The notes under the pieces are model-generated. The model did not search any database, had not been told where the DNA came from, and saw only the letters and a list, made by a program, of their open reading frames with translations. From the NCBI RefSeq assembly GCF_958450345.1, contig NC_088781.1, forward strand, positions 57,676,315-57,740,314: a DNA stretch of 64,000 bases. The letters run 5' to 3'. Positions 35,560 through 48,342 of this stretch are shown one piece after another (position 1 is the stretch's first letter; each line of letters begins with the position of its first letter). This DNA comes from Calliphora vicina (taxonomy: Eukaryota; Arthropoda; Insecta; Diptera; Calliphoridae). A program made the position numbers and the translations under genes.

Positions 35560-37510
35560 TTGTTCCAAAATCAAAAACTTTTTTAACTGTTTTTTCAAAA
35601 CGGGCCTTTTTTCTCAAAAGTGGTATTGGGGGCCAGCTCTCAAAGATGATTACCTCGGGTCTCACATTTTTTTAAAAAATCGTAAAAAATTCTTTTTTAT
35701 CCGAATGAGCTGAAATTTAAAAAATAAATAGTCCTCAAGAAGGACTATGGAATATATAAAAAAAATGTTAAAACTTTTGAATGGGTGCAAGATTTGTGGA
35801 GTTTTTGAAGAATAAGTATAAACTTTTTATATAGTGGAGTCGGGTTAGAGCGAACACTTGATAATATGAACTACTGGATAGTATGAACTCACAAATTTTT
35901 ACATTGGAGACTCTAAAGTGTTAACATCGCCTACATCTATAGAGTGAACTTAATTTTTTTTTTTTTGCAAAAAAATTTAAAATCAACAGTTTTTATTTGT
36001 TTATTTTGTCAACAGGCAGTTTTGAATCTCATTAGTATTTTTATACCACTTAGACTAAGTTTCTAAGCAAAGTCCACAATATGTGGCATTAAAAAAATAC
36101 AAAGTGGAATTCTATGCCACAATATAATAATAATTGACTTTTAAAGCAGCGATACACGAGTAGTTACACGATCAAATTTTTGAAAAAGCCATTGACTGGG
36201 CTGAAAACAATACTAAAGATTATTAAAATATCTTAGTTTTACATATTTCGTGATTTAGCAGTACAAAAAGCCAAAAGTACATGTACAAAATGAGCAACCA
36301 TTAATGATTTATTTGTTCCTTTATAAAAATATAATAAAATGTACATTTTTGACATAAAATTTTATTAATTCTTTATAATTTTTTCAGTCTCGATAAAGTG
36401 AATTTATTGGATAAAGTGAACTTGCATTAATTATTTCACTCTATCCCGACTCCACTGTATAAGTATTTGGTATTGGAAAATACCTAAGGACATAAAGATT
36501 GCTATTTTAGAGAAATGAAATGATTTTATGAACTTTTCGGACGTTATTTACATTAAAAACTAAAAAAATTATAATATGCTGATTCCATAAAGAAAAATAT
36601 AAAATTTGAATTAATGTAAAATTTTAACGGTTAAAGGTATCATAACAAAATTTAGAGCTAAAGTGTCCTTAGATCAAAGGCGTAATAACTTTAGATATTT
36701 TTTATTTTCAAATACCGAAATTTCTAAAACTGGGAAAATGTGTTCCAAAAACTGAGTTTTTTTTAGAAAAGAGCCTACTGTGATGTTATTTACCGTGTGA
36801 TAGTAAAAAGACTTTGTACTTCTTAAAACAAAATAAAGATTTATACAAATATGGAGCTTTTAAAGAATCGGTGCTTTGCGTTTTAGAATTTTTTACTCAA
36901 ACATATTTTTTTTTTTTAATTGGGAACTGGGTCCATTTAAGTGAGTCAAGTTTTAATTTACACGCTTTTCCTTTTGGATCATATACAAATTGCATATATA
37001 AAAAATTGTCCAACTTTATTTTAATTATATATTTACCACCAATATATCCGATTAAAAAAAATCGACTCTCTGTAGGCCCTCCATACCTAAACAAAAAAAA
37101 ATCGATCAAAATTAAATAAAATAAAGCAATAAACCTAAATATCTCTTCAACTAAAAGAAATAACCTACATATTGTCAACTAAAATATAAAAGAGCCTAGG
37201 AGAGAAAAAAAAACATAATAAAATTTAAAGTGTTGTCGTTACAAATATGATTAAAAATATGATATGAAAAAAAATCCCTTTTGCGTTTCAGGTGACGATA
37301 TGTAATCATATGGATTTTTGGAGATTTTTTTAGAAATATGATACCTGGGGTGACCTTAGTTGAGGGACAACACACTGGCCCCCATTATCCCTAGGAAGCT
37401 GAAAAACTGTAAATCAACTCAAAAATACATCATCTCCAACCTTGTGAAACTATAAAAAATATCTCTAATAGTTCCCGAGATTATCTAAATAAAAACGTTT
37501 CTAAACCCCT
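35560..37510. mobile_element. diverged long-arm fold-back element, 1.95 kb with insertion
   Basis: Left arm gggggccagctctcaaagat with gattacctcgggtctcac; right arm gaccttagttgagggacaac to cactggcccccattatccct. The interior (gaattaatgtaaaattttaa, gtgttccaaaaactgagttt) matches 24548-26008 and 49141-51444. A pogo-like element is inserted at 35832-36457. Confidence 0.65.
35832..36457. mobile_element. pogo-like nonautonomous element, 626 bp
   Basis: Ends tagtggagtcgggttagagc (then gaac) and cactctatcccgactccact (then g) are inverted repeats resembling pogo/Tigger termini (CAGTG-x-A-x-x-CGG-TTA-like). TA flanks both sides (35830-35831, 36458-36459). No transposase frame. Host sequence rejoins as ctttttaTAtaagtatttgg-like, matching uninterrupted relatives. 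Confidence 0.75.
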
Positions 37511-37589
37511 GTGCGCTATGAAGTCAGTTGAAATATTTAAAAATTTAGTGGTACTGCTATTATCTTGTTCGCAACTGTATCTATGCTTT

Positions 37590-37688
37590 AACAGACAGAC
37601 GGACATGACTATATCAACTCCGCCATATATAATGATCCAGAATATACAATTGCCCAAGTCACAATCAGAGTCGTAGCGTTGTATGTTA
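37590..37688 (+). repeat. DINE-like 3' fragment followed by half of a palindromic MITE
   Basis: cagacagacggacatgacta to gatccagaatatacaat matches family 2; it is followed by tcgtagcgttgtatgttatt, which matches one arm of the palindrome at 60053-60199. Confidence 0.45.
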
Positions 37689-38524
37689 TTTGTCATATGG
37701 GTCAACAGTCTACCAACAAAAAAATTGTTAAATGAATCAAACTTGGAATTCTTAATTGTAATATTAGACTTGATATCTATATTATATTTTATATATAAAC
37801 AAAATGTATTTTGATGGTCATTCATACAAAAATGATTATCAAATCCAACACTAGGTCACATATCTTAATTTTATACAAAAAAATTGAATTTTTTAATGTG
37901 TTTTTATAATTAATGAAATGTTAACAAGATGGTTCTATTGACAGCTATATTTTTAACCATTCAATTTAAATACAAATGAATTTTGAGTAATTTCACTTTG
38001 AATGGAATTTTTCGCAACTTCTCACGGAAAAGGAGATAATATTCTAGCATCTGGATAATTTGTAACGAGCGTCACGTAACGTGCGTAACAAAATGTTCTC
38101 GGCTTTTTATGAAAACGGCAACTGATTGTTCATGCAAATAAGTTATATTAGAATTCTCTTTCATTCCTCTTTCTTTTAGAAATAAGATTTTGTGTGCTTT
38201 ATTATGCCAAATTCGCTAAAATTACGAATAAAAACTTCAACTTTGAATGTTACTTCCACTTTTTGTAACGTGCGTCACAAAATTTTGCGCTCAATTATTT
38301 CGCAAGAAATGGCAATTAAAAGGAAATGTCTTATGCCATTTGGAATTGCACTTAAATCTCACTATAGCGTATAGTATACGTTGGAGGTATCTTATTTGAA
38401 AAACCAAAAAATTTTCATATTTAAATATGAAAACGTGTACGAATGAAACGTTCGTCACGCAGGATTAGCCCATATATATTTTTCAAACTAAATTTTTCTA
38501 AACAAAAACAAAATATTAATAAAA

Positions 38525-40130
38525 ACAAGTAAGAGAGCTATATTCGGCTGTGCCGAATCTTAAATACCCTTCACCAAATTATACTTTTAAATAAAAATTT
38601 TAAATATTTTTAGGTAAACACAAATTCAATTTTATTTTTCCAATTTTTTGGAATTTTTTTTTTCGAAATTGTTTTTTAATTTTTTTTTTAAATTTAGTGA
38701 AAAAAAAATTTGGGTTAAAATATATTTTTTCGATTTTGACCCATTGTAGGTCCAACTTACTATGGTCTTATATACGTCGTTGCAAATTTCTTTGAAATAT
38801 CTATCATTAGATATCCATAATACAGATATAGGTCAAAATCTTGTGTAGAACAACATTTTCTGTAGAAAATCTTGTGTAGAACAACATTTTCTGTAGAAAA
38901 TCTTGTGTAGAACAATATTTTCTGTAGAAAATCTTGTCTATAACTATATTTTCTGTAGAAAATCTTGTGTAGAACAACATTTTCTGTAGAAAATCTTGTG
39001 TAGAACAATATTTTCTGTAGAAAATCTTGTCTATAACTATATTTTCTGTAGAAAATCTTGTCTATAACTATATTTTCTGTAGAAAATCTTGTCTATAACT
39101 ATATTTTCTGTAGAAAATCTTGTCTATAACAATATTTTCTATAGAAAATCTTGTGTAGAACAATATTGTCTATAGAAAATCTTGTGTAGAGCAATATTTT
39201 CTATAGAAAATCTTGTGTAGAACAATATTTTCTATAGAAAATCTTGTGTAGAACAATATTTTCTATAGAAAATCTTGTGTAGAACAATATTTTCTATAGA
39301 AAATCTTGTGTAGAACAATATTTTCTATAGAAAATCTTGTGTAGAACAATATTTTCTATAGAAAATATTGTGTAGAACAATATTGTCTATGGAAAATCTT
39401 GTGTAGAGCAATATTTTCTATAGAAAATCTTGTGTAGAACAATATTTTCTATATATTGTGTAGAACAATATTTTCTATAGAAAATCTTGTGTAGAACAAT
39501 ATTTTCTATAGAAAATCTTGCGTAGAACAATATTTTGTATAAACAATCTTGTGTATAACATTATTTGCTGTAGAAAATCTTAAGTATAACTATATTTTCT
39601 GTTGAAAATCTTGAGTGTAACATTTTTCTATAGGAAATAAAATAATTTTCTATAGAAAATCTTGTCTATAACTATATTTTTTGGACATGTTGTGTATAAT
39701 AGTATTTTCTATAGAAAATCGTATGAAAAACAGCATTTTCTTTAAAAATCTTGTCTATTATAACAGCATTTTCTATAGAAAATCTCGTATTCAACAGCAC
39801 TTTCTATAGACAATTTTGTGATAACAGACGACTGTTTACAACATAAAGCTACTGTAATATTAAAATTTTAAGTACTCTAGTGATGAAAGTAATTTTTTAA
39901 TACTATTTTAATATGGAACAAAAATATAATTTTCCATCCCTGTATATAAGATTAAAAGTATATCTTAAAATAGGAGAACACATATGGAACCGTAACAGCA
40001 AATCCAATATTGAATCTTTTACATAATCTGTTGAAATTTCATAAAATTTTATAGAAATTGCAAACGGAATGACAAACTTACATATACATATGTATATAGC
40101 CTTGCCACTTATGATGAAAGGTATTAAAAG
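38525..40130 (+). mobile_element. DINE-like element (family 2) with minisatellite core
   Basis: Starts acaagtaagagagctatatt with hairpin ATTCGGC-tgt-GCCGAAT and then taaatacccttcaccaaatt; ends gaatgacaaacttacatata with ccacttatgatgaaaggtat. Other family 2 copies end with the same gacaaactta...ggtgaagggtat. The core, where (RGAC)n would be expected, is instead a 31-bp tandem repeat. Confidence 0.55.
38835..39820 (+). repeat. 31-bp minisatellite, about 30 units
   Basis: Tandem 31-bp units with core tcttgtgtagaacaatattt followed by tctatagaaaa. Units 38835-39120 mostly carry ctgtag and the variant ctataactat; units after about 39130 carry ctatag and gtagaacaat, so variants are segregated along the array. 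The array decays after about 39530. ORFs across it are repeat artefacts. Confidence 0.9.
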
Positions 40131-40178
40131 AATTAAACACAACATTCGAAAAAAAAGCTTTTTCTGAAATGTTTGTTA

Positions 40179-41240
40179 CAAGGCGTATTAACAAGGTGAG
40201 TGCATAAAATCAGCTGTTACTTAATTCGCTGTGGTTTTATGTACACTATATGTCAAACTTTGTTTATGTTTACATTTGTTATTGTAAATAACATAGTAAT
40301 ATTTTAATTCGCCTTGATTTTGCCATCTACCGTACATTTTAACAAAAACAAATTGCCTGTTGTTTTTGCATTGTAGAATAACTATAGAATAGAATAAAAA
40401 TAGAATAACAATATGGGAGTCAAGGCGAACTGTTTAGACAAGTGAACTGTCAATTCACTTGTGATTGTTGTGGCGAAAAATACAACAAACCCAAAGGCAA
40501 AAACAACAACAGGCAACTTTGACAGTTCGACTATCTTTTAACAAAAACAAAGTACCTGTTGTTTTTGTACATTTGGTTGCGTTGCTCCAACAAACAACAA
40601 CAAAAATGAAATAAGCGCAAACGCAATGTGCTCAAACAACATGGTTGTTGTTTTTGTACAATATTTGTTCTGTGCAGTGTTACCATATGTCAAGTTTTCC
40701 CTTTTTAGCAAGGTTTTTGAGACGCAAAAAGTTTTATTTTTAAAAAAAAAAGGTTTTTTGGAAAATTGATATCAATAAGTGAACCGATGATTTCAAAATG
40801 ATAGTCCCCAAATTCATTCACTAAATGGGGAGATTGATTTGAATATATTGAAAGTGTCTCCAGCACTAAATTCACATAAATTACCTCAGTTTGATTACAT
40901 ATATGTACGAATTGGGTTTTGTAATTTTAGTATGTACTTAGAAATAAAAAGTTTTCTTCAAAAAATATAGCAACACTGGTTCTGTGTACGCGTGAGAGAG
41001 TTGCTCTTTGGAGAACACATTATGAAAAGCTCTCTCTCAAGGCGAATTTATATACCAGGTGGTGTTGATAGCACAGCTGATTAGTGTTGTTTGGATGTTT
41101 GTGCTGTCAATTATCCTGTGATTGTTGCGGCGAATGCTACAACAAACGTAAAAGTAACAAAAACAACAGGCAAACTTTGACAGCTTAAACCACATAAACA
41201 AAAACAAATTGCAAGTGGTTTTTGTAAATGTTGTACTTGT
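40179..41240. repeat. CAAGGCGAATT repeat cluster
   Basis: caaggcgtattaacaaggtg at 40179 faces taattcgccttg ending at 40316 (138 bp). Further caaggcga starts lie at about 40422 and 41039, with shared aaaaacaacaacaggcaa and tttgacagttcga / tttgacagcttaa segments. This appears to be a small inverted-repeat family in several partial copies; no target duplication found. Confidence 0.45.
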
Positions 41241-41246
41241 TGTAGA

Positions 41247-41565
41247 ATCGAGGTTGTCCTGGTTTTTTCCTTATATCTCAGCCATTTGTGGACCGATTTT
41301 AAATAGCAACCGAGCCGGAAGAATTCCGGAGATATTGATATATGAATCATGTATGTATGTTATTTGGGGGCTTCGGAAAGTTGATTTCAACACACAGACG
41401 GACAGACGGACAGACGGACAGACGGACATGGCTATATCGATTCCGCTATCTATAGCGATCCAGAATATATATACTTTATGGGGTCGCAAATGAAAAATGT
41501 GGAAATTACAAACGGAATGACAAACTTATATATACCCTTGCCACTCATGGTGAAGGGTATAAAAA
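41247..41565 (+). mobile_element. DINE-like element (family 2), 3' half
   Basis: From ttatatctcagccatttgtg through a (RGAC)n core at 41395-41428 to ccactcatggtgaagggtat and aaaaa. The 5' hairpin half is missing. A second short family 2 tail follows at about 41606-41682. Confidence 0.6.
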
Positions 41566-41567
41566 TG

Positions 41568-41603
41568 TCGACATACAACGCTACGACACCGAATGTGAAT
41601 TGG
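41568..41603 (+). repeat. one arm of the CCAATTCACA palindromic MITE
   Basis: cgacatacaacgctacgaca followed by ccgaatgtgaattgg matches the right arm of 60053-60199; the other arm is absent. Confidence 0.45.
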
Positions 41604-41682
41604 ACAAATATATACTTTATGGGATCGTATATTGTACATGGACAAACGTATATCCTTGGCATTCATGGTGAAGTGTAAAAAA

Positions 41683-42899
41683 ATAATTTAAAGGTCCAAA
41701 TAAAAAAAAGGAAATTATGTCGTTTCTTTTTTAAGTCATCTATATAGCTAATTCACAAATAAATGATTAAAAAAATTATTTAGTTTATAAAAAATAAATA
41801 TGATTTAACAAAATATATTAACAGTGCAAACAAAATTATTACAGTTGTGCATTTTCCATCCTTGAATTGTGTGCAGGCATTTGTAACTTGTAGTTGGTGT
41901 AAATCAATTAAAAACTGTTTACACTTACACAATGTTGTTTTAACTATTGTTGGTTTATTTACCATACTCGTACCCATTAATTGTATGCCCACTTTTTACA
42001 CTCTATTTTACTTTAACACTTGTTCTCATTTGGTTTTGATTTGATTTAGTTTATTGTCGGTTTATTGCACAAACATACATTCAAAATAACGCCAAGTCTT
42101 GTTTGCAGTTTAATCGCTTTTCTAACTGTACGTCCGTCCATCTGTTGGGCTGTTTGGCTGTCTTACGCATATTTGATATGTTTTGTTTTGGTTTCAAATC
42201 AATTTGAAGGTCATTACGTTTATTGAGCCCTTAATCTACTTTTACAAAATTTTGTTTAAGTTCTTTACTTACGTTCTACTTTGCTATTCTACATGGGTGA
42301 GAAGGGGATGATGGGGGATTTTGTTTATCAACATTGTTTTTGTAACAAATAAACAAGTATAGGTGTGTTTATAGGTGTAAGTACATGTGTGTATGTAAAT
42401 GAAAATAACCCTTTAGTGGCTTAGGATTAGCTCTTAACGCTCGTTTGTGTTTTATATTTTAATGCGTTGGGAATTTATTTTCGTTTTTTTGTTTTTACAA
42501 CGTTTAAGCATTGTTGAATTAAGGCGATTAGTAACGTAAAACTGTTAAATAATAAAAAAAGGTAAAACAAATGAAAACAGTAAAATAATTGTTGTTGGAT
42601 TAACTATTTGGTGATATTGTAAAATTATTATATGGCTGGGGGGTACGTATGAGTAATTTGGAATTACGAATTTGTGTGTGTGACTCATACGCCACAGCAA
42701 TGTGATATTCTGCTGTATTGAAGAAGTTGAGTTTTGCGTTTTTGAAATTATAAATTAATTCAGATAGATAAACAAAAATTGGAATAAAATAATTTAAGAT
42801 TAATGATAGTTTAAAAATAGTTTACCAGAGATTTAACTCTCCGTTAGTCGCAATCATTTTCAATCGAGACTAGTCGCAATGTATCAAATTGATATCAAA
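41683..42899. other. unique AT-rich sequence, no gene seen
   Basis: Contains ordinary fly intronic or intergenic sequence with no terminal repeats, RNA gene or supported exon. Confidence 0.35.
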
Positions 42900-43330
42900 A
42901 CAAGTAAGAAAGTATGGTCGGTCAAGCCCTTTTAAATAATAATACCCTACACTAAGTAAAACAGCAAAAAAAAATTTCTTTTAAAATTTCAATAATATAT
43001 ATTTTTGAGTGATTTTCGGATGTGGGGTTATATGGGGGCTATGACCAATTATGGACCGATCACCATGAAATTAGGTCGTGTGATTTATGTCTACATTAAA
43101 GTTAACTATGTTGAATTTTGTGTGTGTACCAACATTTTTAAGCGATTTATGAACGTTAAAGTGATTTTCGGAAGCGGTGATTTATGGGAGCTATGAAATT
43201 CGACTCAGAAAGTGATTCTAATTCGATCGGTATACTTTAAGGTGGGTGTTAGACTAATATTTTTGGGCGTTACAAACATCTGCACAAACGCATTATACCC
43301 TCCCCACTATGGTGGTGTAGGGTATAAAAA
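42900..43330 (+). mobile_element. DINE-like element (family 1), internally deleted
   Basis: Starts acaagtaagaaagtatggtc with the hairpin region and ends ctatggtggtgtagggtata; the middle, including the (GTCY)n core, is missing between tatgggagctatgaaa and ttcgactcagaaagtg. The hairpin's second stem is reduced here (aagcccttttaaata). Confidence 0.7.
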
Positions 43331-44487
43331 GGAGCGTTTGAAAATAATCTCTTCAGTTTTTATTTCGAAAACATAAAAACAATATTAAATGCAATGTATT
43401 TAAAAGAGTAATACAAAAAAATTGCAGTAAAAATATTATTTTATCAAAAAATTGCTTAAAATTTTGGGTGTTTCAAAAAATTTACAATAAAAAAATATTT
43501 GCAAATATCAACCAGATCAGTTGCGAGTAACGGAGGGTTAAAACAAAATTGTACAATGTTGTTTTAACTACTCAATATAAGAATAGGCTAGAAGTTAGTA
43601 CTCCGATAACACTATTTATTAGCCTTAAATCTAGCAATATGTGCTTGCGAAAAAGTTATGACTGAAAAATAAATTTATACTTTTGATTCATCTAAAGTCA
43701 GAATAATAGTGTACAATGATTAATTTGGGTTTGATTCGTCATAATAAACTAATAACTATAATTTTGATTTTAGTGACTTTGGACTCCATTAAAATAATTC
43801 GACTCATTCATGAAGTTCCGGATAAATTGCTCTAAATATCTCTACTCGACATTCCTTATAGAGATGGGTATAATCGCTCATTTTACTGATTAGTTTTACA
43901 CGCGAATTCCGCAAAATTCGCAATCCCAAAATCCCGGGAAATTGTACGAGAGTTCTTGGGAATTATTTTCCTTAGTTTTATGTGATATTTTTCGAACATG
44001 ATTTTCTCTAAAATAAGCTTAAGGCTCCAAAACAAATGCAGCAGATTCATACAGCAAAAAGATTTAACCCAAATAGACCAACAACAAGTTTATTATTCAA
44101 ATTATTCCAAAAACTAGTTAATATTCAGGGCTGTCATAGATTCTATTCCGATCGAAAGTGGAATTATTTTAGTATTTTTCTTTATCACACATTCCGTGGA
44201 ATTGAATATTGTTTAATATTATTGGGGTTTCTTAAAGTTTTAATTAATATTTTTACTTAATTTCTGATTTAATAAGCAAAACATGGCTAATTCAAAATTA
44301 AAAAAAAAAGTATTTATTTTTAGCGAATTAACAGAATTAATTGATATCATTCCGATAAAAAAGACAAATGCTGACAGATTTGTATATAACCAAAATTAGA
44401 AATCTAGTAATTTTTTCTCTCTATATATTAAATTTTATTAGATTTTTTATTTGTATCCAATTAAATTCTTCTAACATGTGTGTTGGG
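43331..44487. other. AT-rich segment, no gene seen
   Basis: A 74-codon frame at 44036-44260 has no recognisable motif. The stretch gcaatcccaaaatcccggga near 43920 recalls repeat family C. Confidence 0.3.
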
Positions 44488-45650
44488 CAGAGTTGGGGGT
44501 AATGCATTAGATATTTAGTGCACTAAGGTTTCCACTAAATCCCACTATTTGTCACAACATTTGTTACAACATTTTGATTTTCCAATATTTTTCATCACTA
44601 TAGTGGTAGTGAAACCTTATTTTAACTACCACCAAAAAAATTAGTGGTAGTGAAAATTTTGCACTACAATAAAATAGTGCAAATTTTTAACAGTCACTAC
44701 TGAATGCTTTAATTATATTATATGCACTAAAATCTCCAAAAATAGTGTTTATAGAAATATTTCAAACAAATTTAAAATAGAGTAAAAATATTTCCATTTT
44801 ATTACTTTTTATTGAATAAAAAAAATAAAATAAAAACTTTAAATTTTTAACTAAATTAAATTTCAGGAATTAAAATCTTAGCAATATTAATTTGTATTAA
44901 TATAATTTAACAACGTATATCGCAATATAACCTAATGTTTTAAGAAATAAACTTAACCTTTAACAGTCGAGGTGAAATTTTGGGACATAGTTTTAATGTT
45001 ACTAAAAAAAAATTCAGCAAAAAATATTTTATAATAATTATTTGCTTTTGAAAAATAAGCTAATACATTTTCAATTACAAACAAGTAAGAAAGTATGGTC
45101 GGTCAAGCCCGACCATATAATACCCTTCACCAAGTAAATGAGTAAAAATATTTTTCTTTTAAAATATCAATAATTTATATTTTTGAGTGATTTTCGGAAG
45201 TGGGCCTTATATGGGAGCTATGACCAATTATGGACCGATCACCATAAAATTAGGTCGTGTGGTTTATGTCTATATTAAAGTTAACTATGTTGAATTTTGT
45301 GTGTATACCAACATTTTTAAGCGATTTATGCACGTTAAAGTGATTTTCGGAAGCGGGTCTATATGGGAGCTATGACTAATTATGGACCGATCGTAACAAA
45401 ATTTGGTGACATGAATTTTGTATATATAAAACTTATTTGGAGCGAAATCTGTGTAGATACATAGATAAATTAAACATTTATGACCGATAAAGTCCAATTT
45501 CGAGGGGACATTTGTATGGGGGCTAGGTGAAATAATGGACCGATTTCAGCCAGTTTCAATAGGCTTGGTCCGAAAAAGTAATATGTACCAAATTTGATCG
45601 AAATATCTTCAAAATTGCGACCTGTACTCTGCGCACAAGGTTTACATGGA

Positions 45651-45704
<54 letters not shown>

Positions 45705-46684
45705 ACCAGACGGACGACAAATCGACTCAGAAAGTGATTCTAAGTCGATCGGTATACTTTAAGGTGGGTGTTAGACTAATATTTTTGGGCGTTACAAACA
45801 TCTGCACAAACGCATTATACCCTCCCCACTATGGTGGTGTAGGGTATAAAAAGAGATCATAAAAGCTGTAGAAACTACATTTCATCCGTTTTGGAGGTTT
45901 TTTACTCATCAAAATCTGTGTTCGAACAGTGTATGAGCAATTCTCATAAACTGTTCGATACGTTTGAGCATACGTTTGCTGAATCACCTACACATTGGCT
46001 TACAAGCAGGAATCGACTCTAAAGGAGACGGAGTTACTGAGTCCAGACCCAAAATGTTACCAATTGTCCAGTAATAATCAAGGGAGCTTTTGGTTGTGTT
46101 GACGTATTTCAAATGTGGTAAAATCTTTTTTAAAAAGTCTGAAAAATAATGTAAGAGTTGACACCACAAATATCCAAAATAATAATTCTATGAAAATATT
46201 ACGTTTAATTTGATGTGGGGTAAATTTTTTTCCACTACATACCTAAGCTAACGCTGACGTGGAAAATATTCTCAAAGATAAAATTACGTAAATGCTGACG
46301 AGTGGTAATTTTTACACCAGGATGTGCGTAGCTCCGCTCGTGATATGTCTAGTTCGTCCAAATTTACCACCACCTCAAGAATTAAAGGTTAAATAATACA
46401 ATATTAAGTTAAAAAAGTATAAAATGATTCATTATAATGATATGATATATATATTTTCCAATATTCTGTTAGTGGAGAAAAAAAATTTTAACTAAACTGT
46501 AAAATAAAGGTTTTTCACTATCACTATTTTAGTGAAAAACTTTCTTGTACCACTACCACTATTGCTTAGTGAGACTGTTATTTTTCAACTCACCACTAAA
46601 TAGCTATTAGTCATAGTGAAACATTTTGCACTATCACTAACTTTTAGTGGAAACTGCAAATTTAGTGCACTACCCCCAACTCTG
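44488..46684. mobile_element. inverted-repeat DNA transposon hosting a DINE-like insertion
   Basis: Left end cagagttgggggtaatgcat and right end tagtgcactacccccaactc (then tg) are inverted repeats; both arms carry many agtggtagtgaaa / ttcactatcacta motifs. The ends resemble hAT termini (CAGAGTTG), but the flanks gtgttggg and atctaggg match only partly, so no clean 8-bp duplication. Removing the nested element leaves about 1.42 kb. No transposase motif found; the minus frame 45984-46169 is unassigned. Confidence 0.6.
45081..45852 (+). mobile_element. DINE-like element (family 1), full length, nested
   Basis: Complete copy from acaagtaagaaagtatggtc (hairpin) to ggtggtgtagggtataaaaa. The core has become a (CAGC)n microsatellite at about 45650-45703, next to cagacggacg. 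Inserted in the 44488-46684 element. Confidence 0.75.
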
Positions 46685-46786
46685 ATCTAGGGATACAAGG
46701 TTTGAATAAAATCATCATAACGTGTTTCAATAGTTGGATGATTTCTGTCTAAATCGTTTTAATTGCAGTTTTCATTGGGACTCAAA

Positions 46787-47495
46787 AGTGGGGAGGGTAT
46801 TATGCGTTTATGCAGATGTTTGTAACGCCCAAAAATATTAGTCTAACACCCACCTTAAATCAGATCGACTCGCTTTCTTAGTCGTTTAAACGACGTCAGT
46901 CCGTCCGTCTAGATGGCTGTCCATGTAAACTTTGTGCGCAGAGTACAGGCCGCAATTTTGAGGATAATTCGATCAAATTCGGTACATAAAATTTTTCGGC
47001 ATAAGGACGGAGCCTACTGAAACTATCTGAAATCGGTCCATTATTTCACCTAGCCCCCATACAAATGTCCTCCCGGAATTGGACTTTATCGGTCATAAAT
47101 GTTTAATTTATATATGTATCTACACAAATTTCACTCAAAATAAGTTTCATATATACGAAATTCATGTCACCAAATTTTGTTATGATCGGTCCATAATTAG
47201 TCATAGCTCCCATATAGACCTGCTTCCGAAAATCATTTTAACTAGCAGAAATATCTTAAAAATGTTGGTATACATACAATATTGAACATATAAAACTCTT
47301 ATATAGACTTAAATCACGTGATTTAATTTCATGGTGATCGGTCCATAATTGATCATAACTCCCATATAAGGCCCACTTCCGAAAATCACTCACAAATATA
47401 AATTATTGATATTTTAAAAGAAAATGCTTTTGACCATTTACTTAGTGTAGGGTATTATATGGTCGGGCTTGACCGACCATACTTTCTTACTTGTT
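46787..47495 (-). mobile_element. DINE-like element (family 1), minus strand
   Basis: Minus-strand copy: ggtcgggcttgaccgaccat then actttcttacttgt at the right; at the left it starts inside the terminus (agtggggagggtatta), lacking the last bases ttataccctacaccac. Confidence 0.7.
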
Positions 47496-48342
47496 TCTGA
47501 TTGTATAAATTAATGATCCTGACATGAAAGTACTATTTTATTCTTATAACTCTACTTTTTCTTATTTTTGTACAAAATTAAATGTGTTTTTAACACTTCT
47601 TTTTGAACACCCCTATTCATTTGTTCATAAAAAATAAAAATTTAAATTTATTATTTAATGAGTCAAGTACAACTGAAATAATAACCCACCACCTACAATT
47701 TCAATTAGCATTTTTGCAATATTTCGTATACATACGAGTACTAATAAAACCATAAAAATAAACACAAAAACAAAAAAAAAAAAAATAGAAAATTTGCATG
47801 TTAAAATTAATTTTCTAAACTGAATTTGAAATGAGCGAACTGAACGAAATGCATGTTAAAGGTGAAATGTCAAAAAATCGGTTAATGACATTAACACTAA
47901 TATTACCAGAAAATTATTAAATGTCAATAAAATAAACGAGTTTAAGAACACTTAAATTAAATTACTGATTCGGCCAAGCCCCTACTGTAATGTTTAGTGT
48001 TAAATCAAAAATGATTCCATGTTAGAAGAGCTGGTGTGTACAAAATGTGATATTTGCATAACATGCAAGTTTAAGTTTTATTTATTTATTTATTGTGAGA
48101 ATTTAAGTACGAATAACATGCAAGAGTAATTTTTGAATAACAAAACCTAACACTCCTTGAAATTACTTGAAGTTGGTTATTTATAGTTTTAACAGTGGTC
48201 TAAGATGATAAAATAGTTTATGAATTACTTGCATTTTAATTTTAAGAATTACATATTTTTAGTTATAAGAAAGGAGCAACTATAGGCTATTTAAAGGAAA
48301 CATTTTAGAAGTTATGCCTCTTAATTTTTTTTAATTTTTTAG
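47496..48342. other. AT-rich sequence left of the candidate exon
   Basis: No repeat family or exon recognised; it ends with the T-rich tract leading into the acceptor at 48341-48342. Confidence 0.3.

Noticed and set aside
38040..38465. Possible inverted-repeat element around aacgtgcgtaacaaaat / aacgtgcgtcacaaaat
   Set aside because: The similar motifs are direct, not inverted, and no borders or flanking duplication could be set.
38760..39008. 82-residue ORF with repeated FYTRFSTENVVLHKI-type segments
   Set aside because: It is simply the minisatellite read in one frame; 31-bp units shift frame each repeat.
38835..39820. Regular short repeats resembling a CRISPR array
   Set aside because: The 31-bp units abut directly without unique spacers and the sequence is eukaryotic; it is a minisatellite.
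41209..41493. 94-residue ORF with QTDRRTDGQTD
   Set aside because: The RTDGQTD stretch is the (RGAC)n core of a DINE-like element; not conserved as protein.
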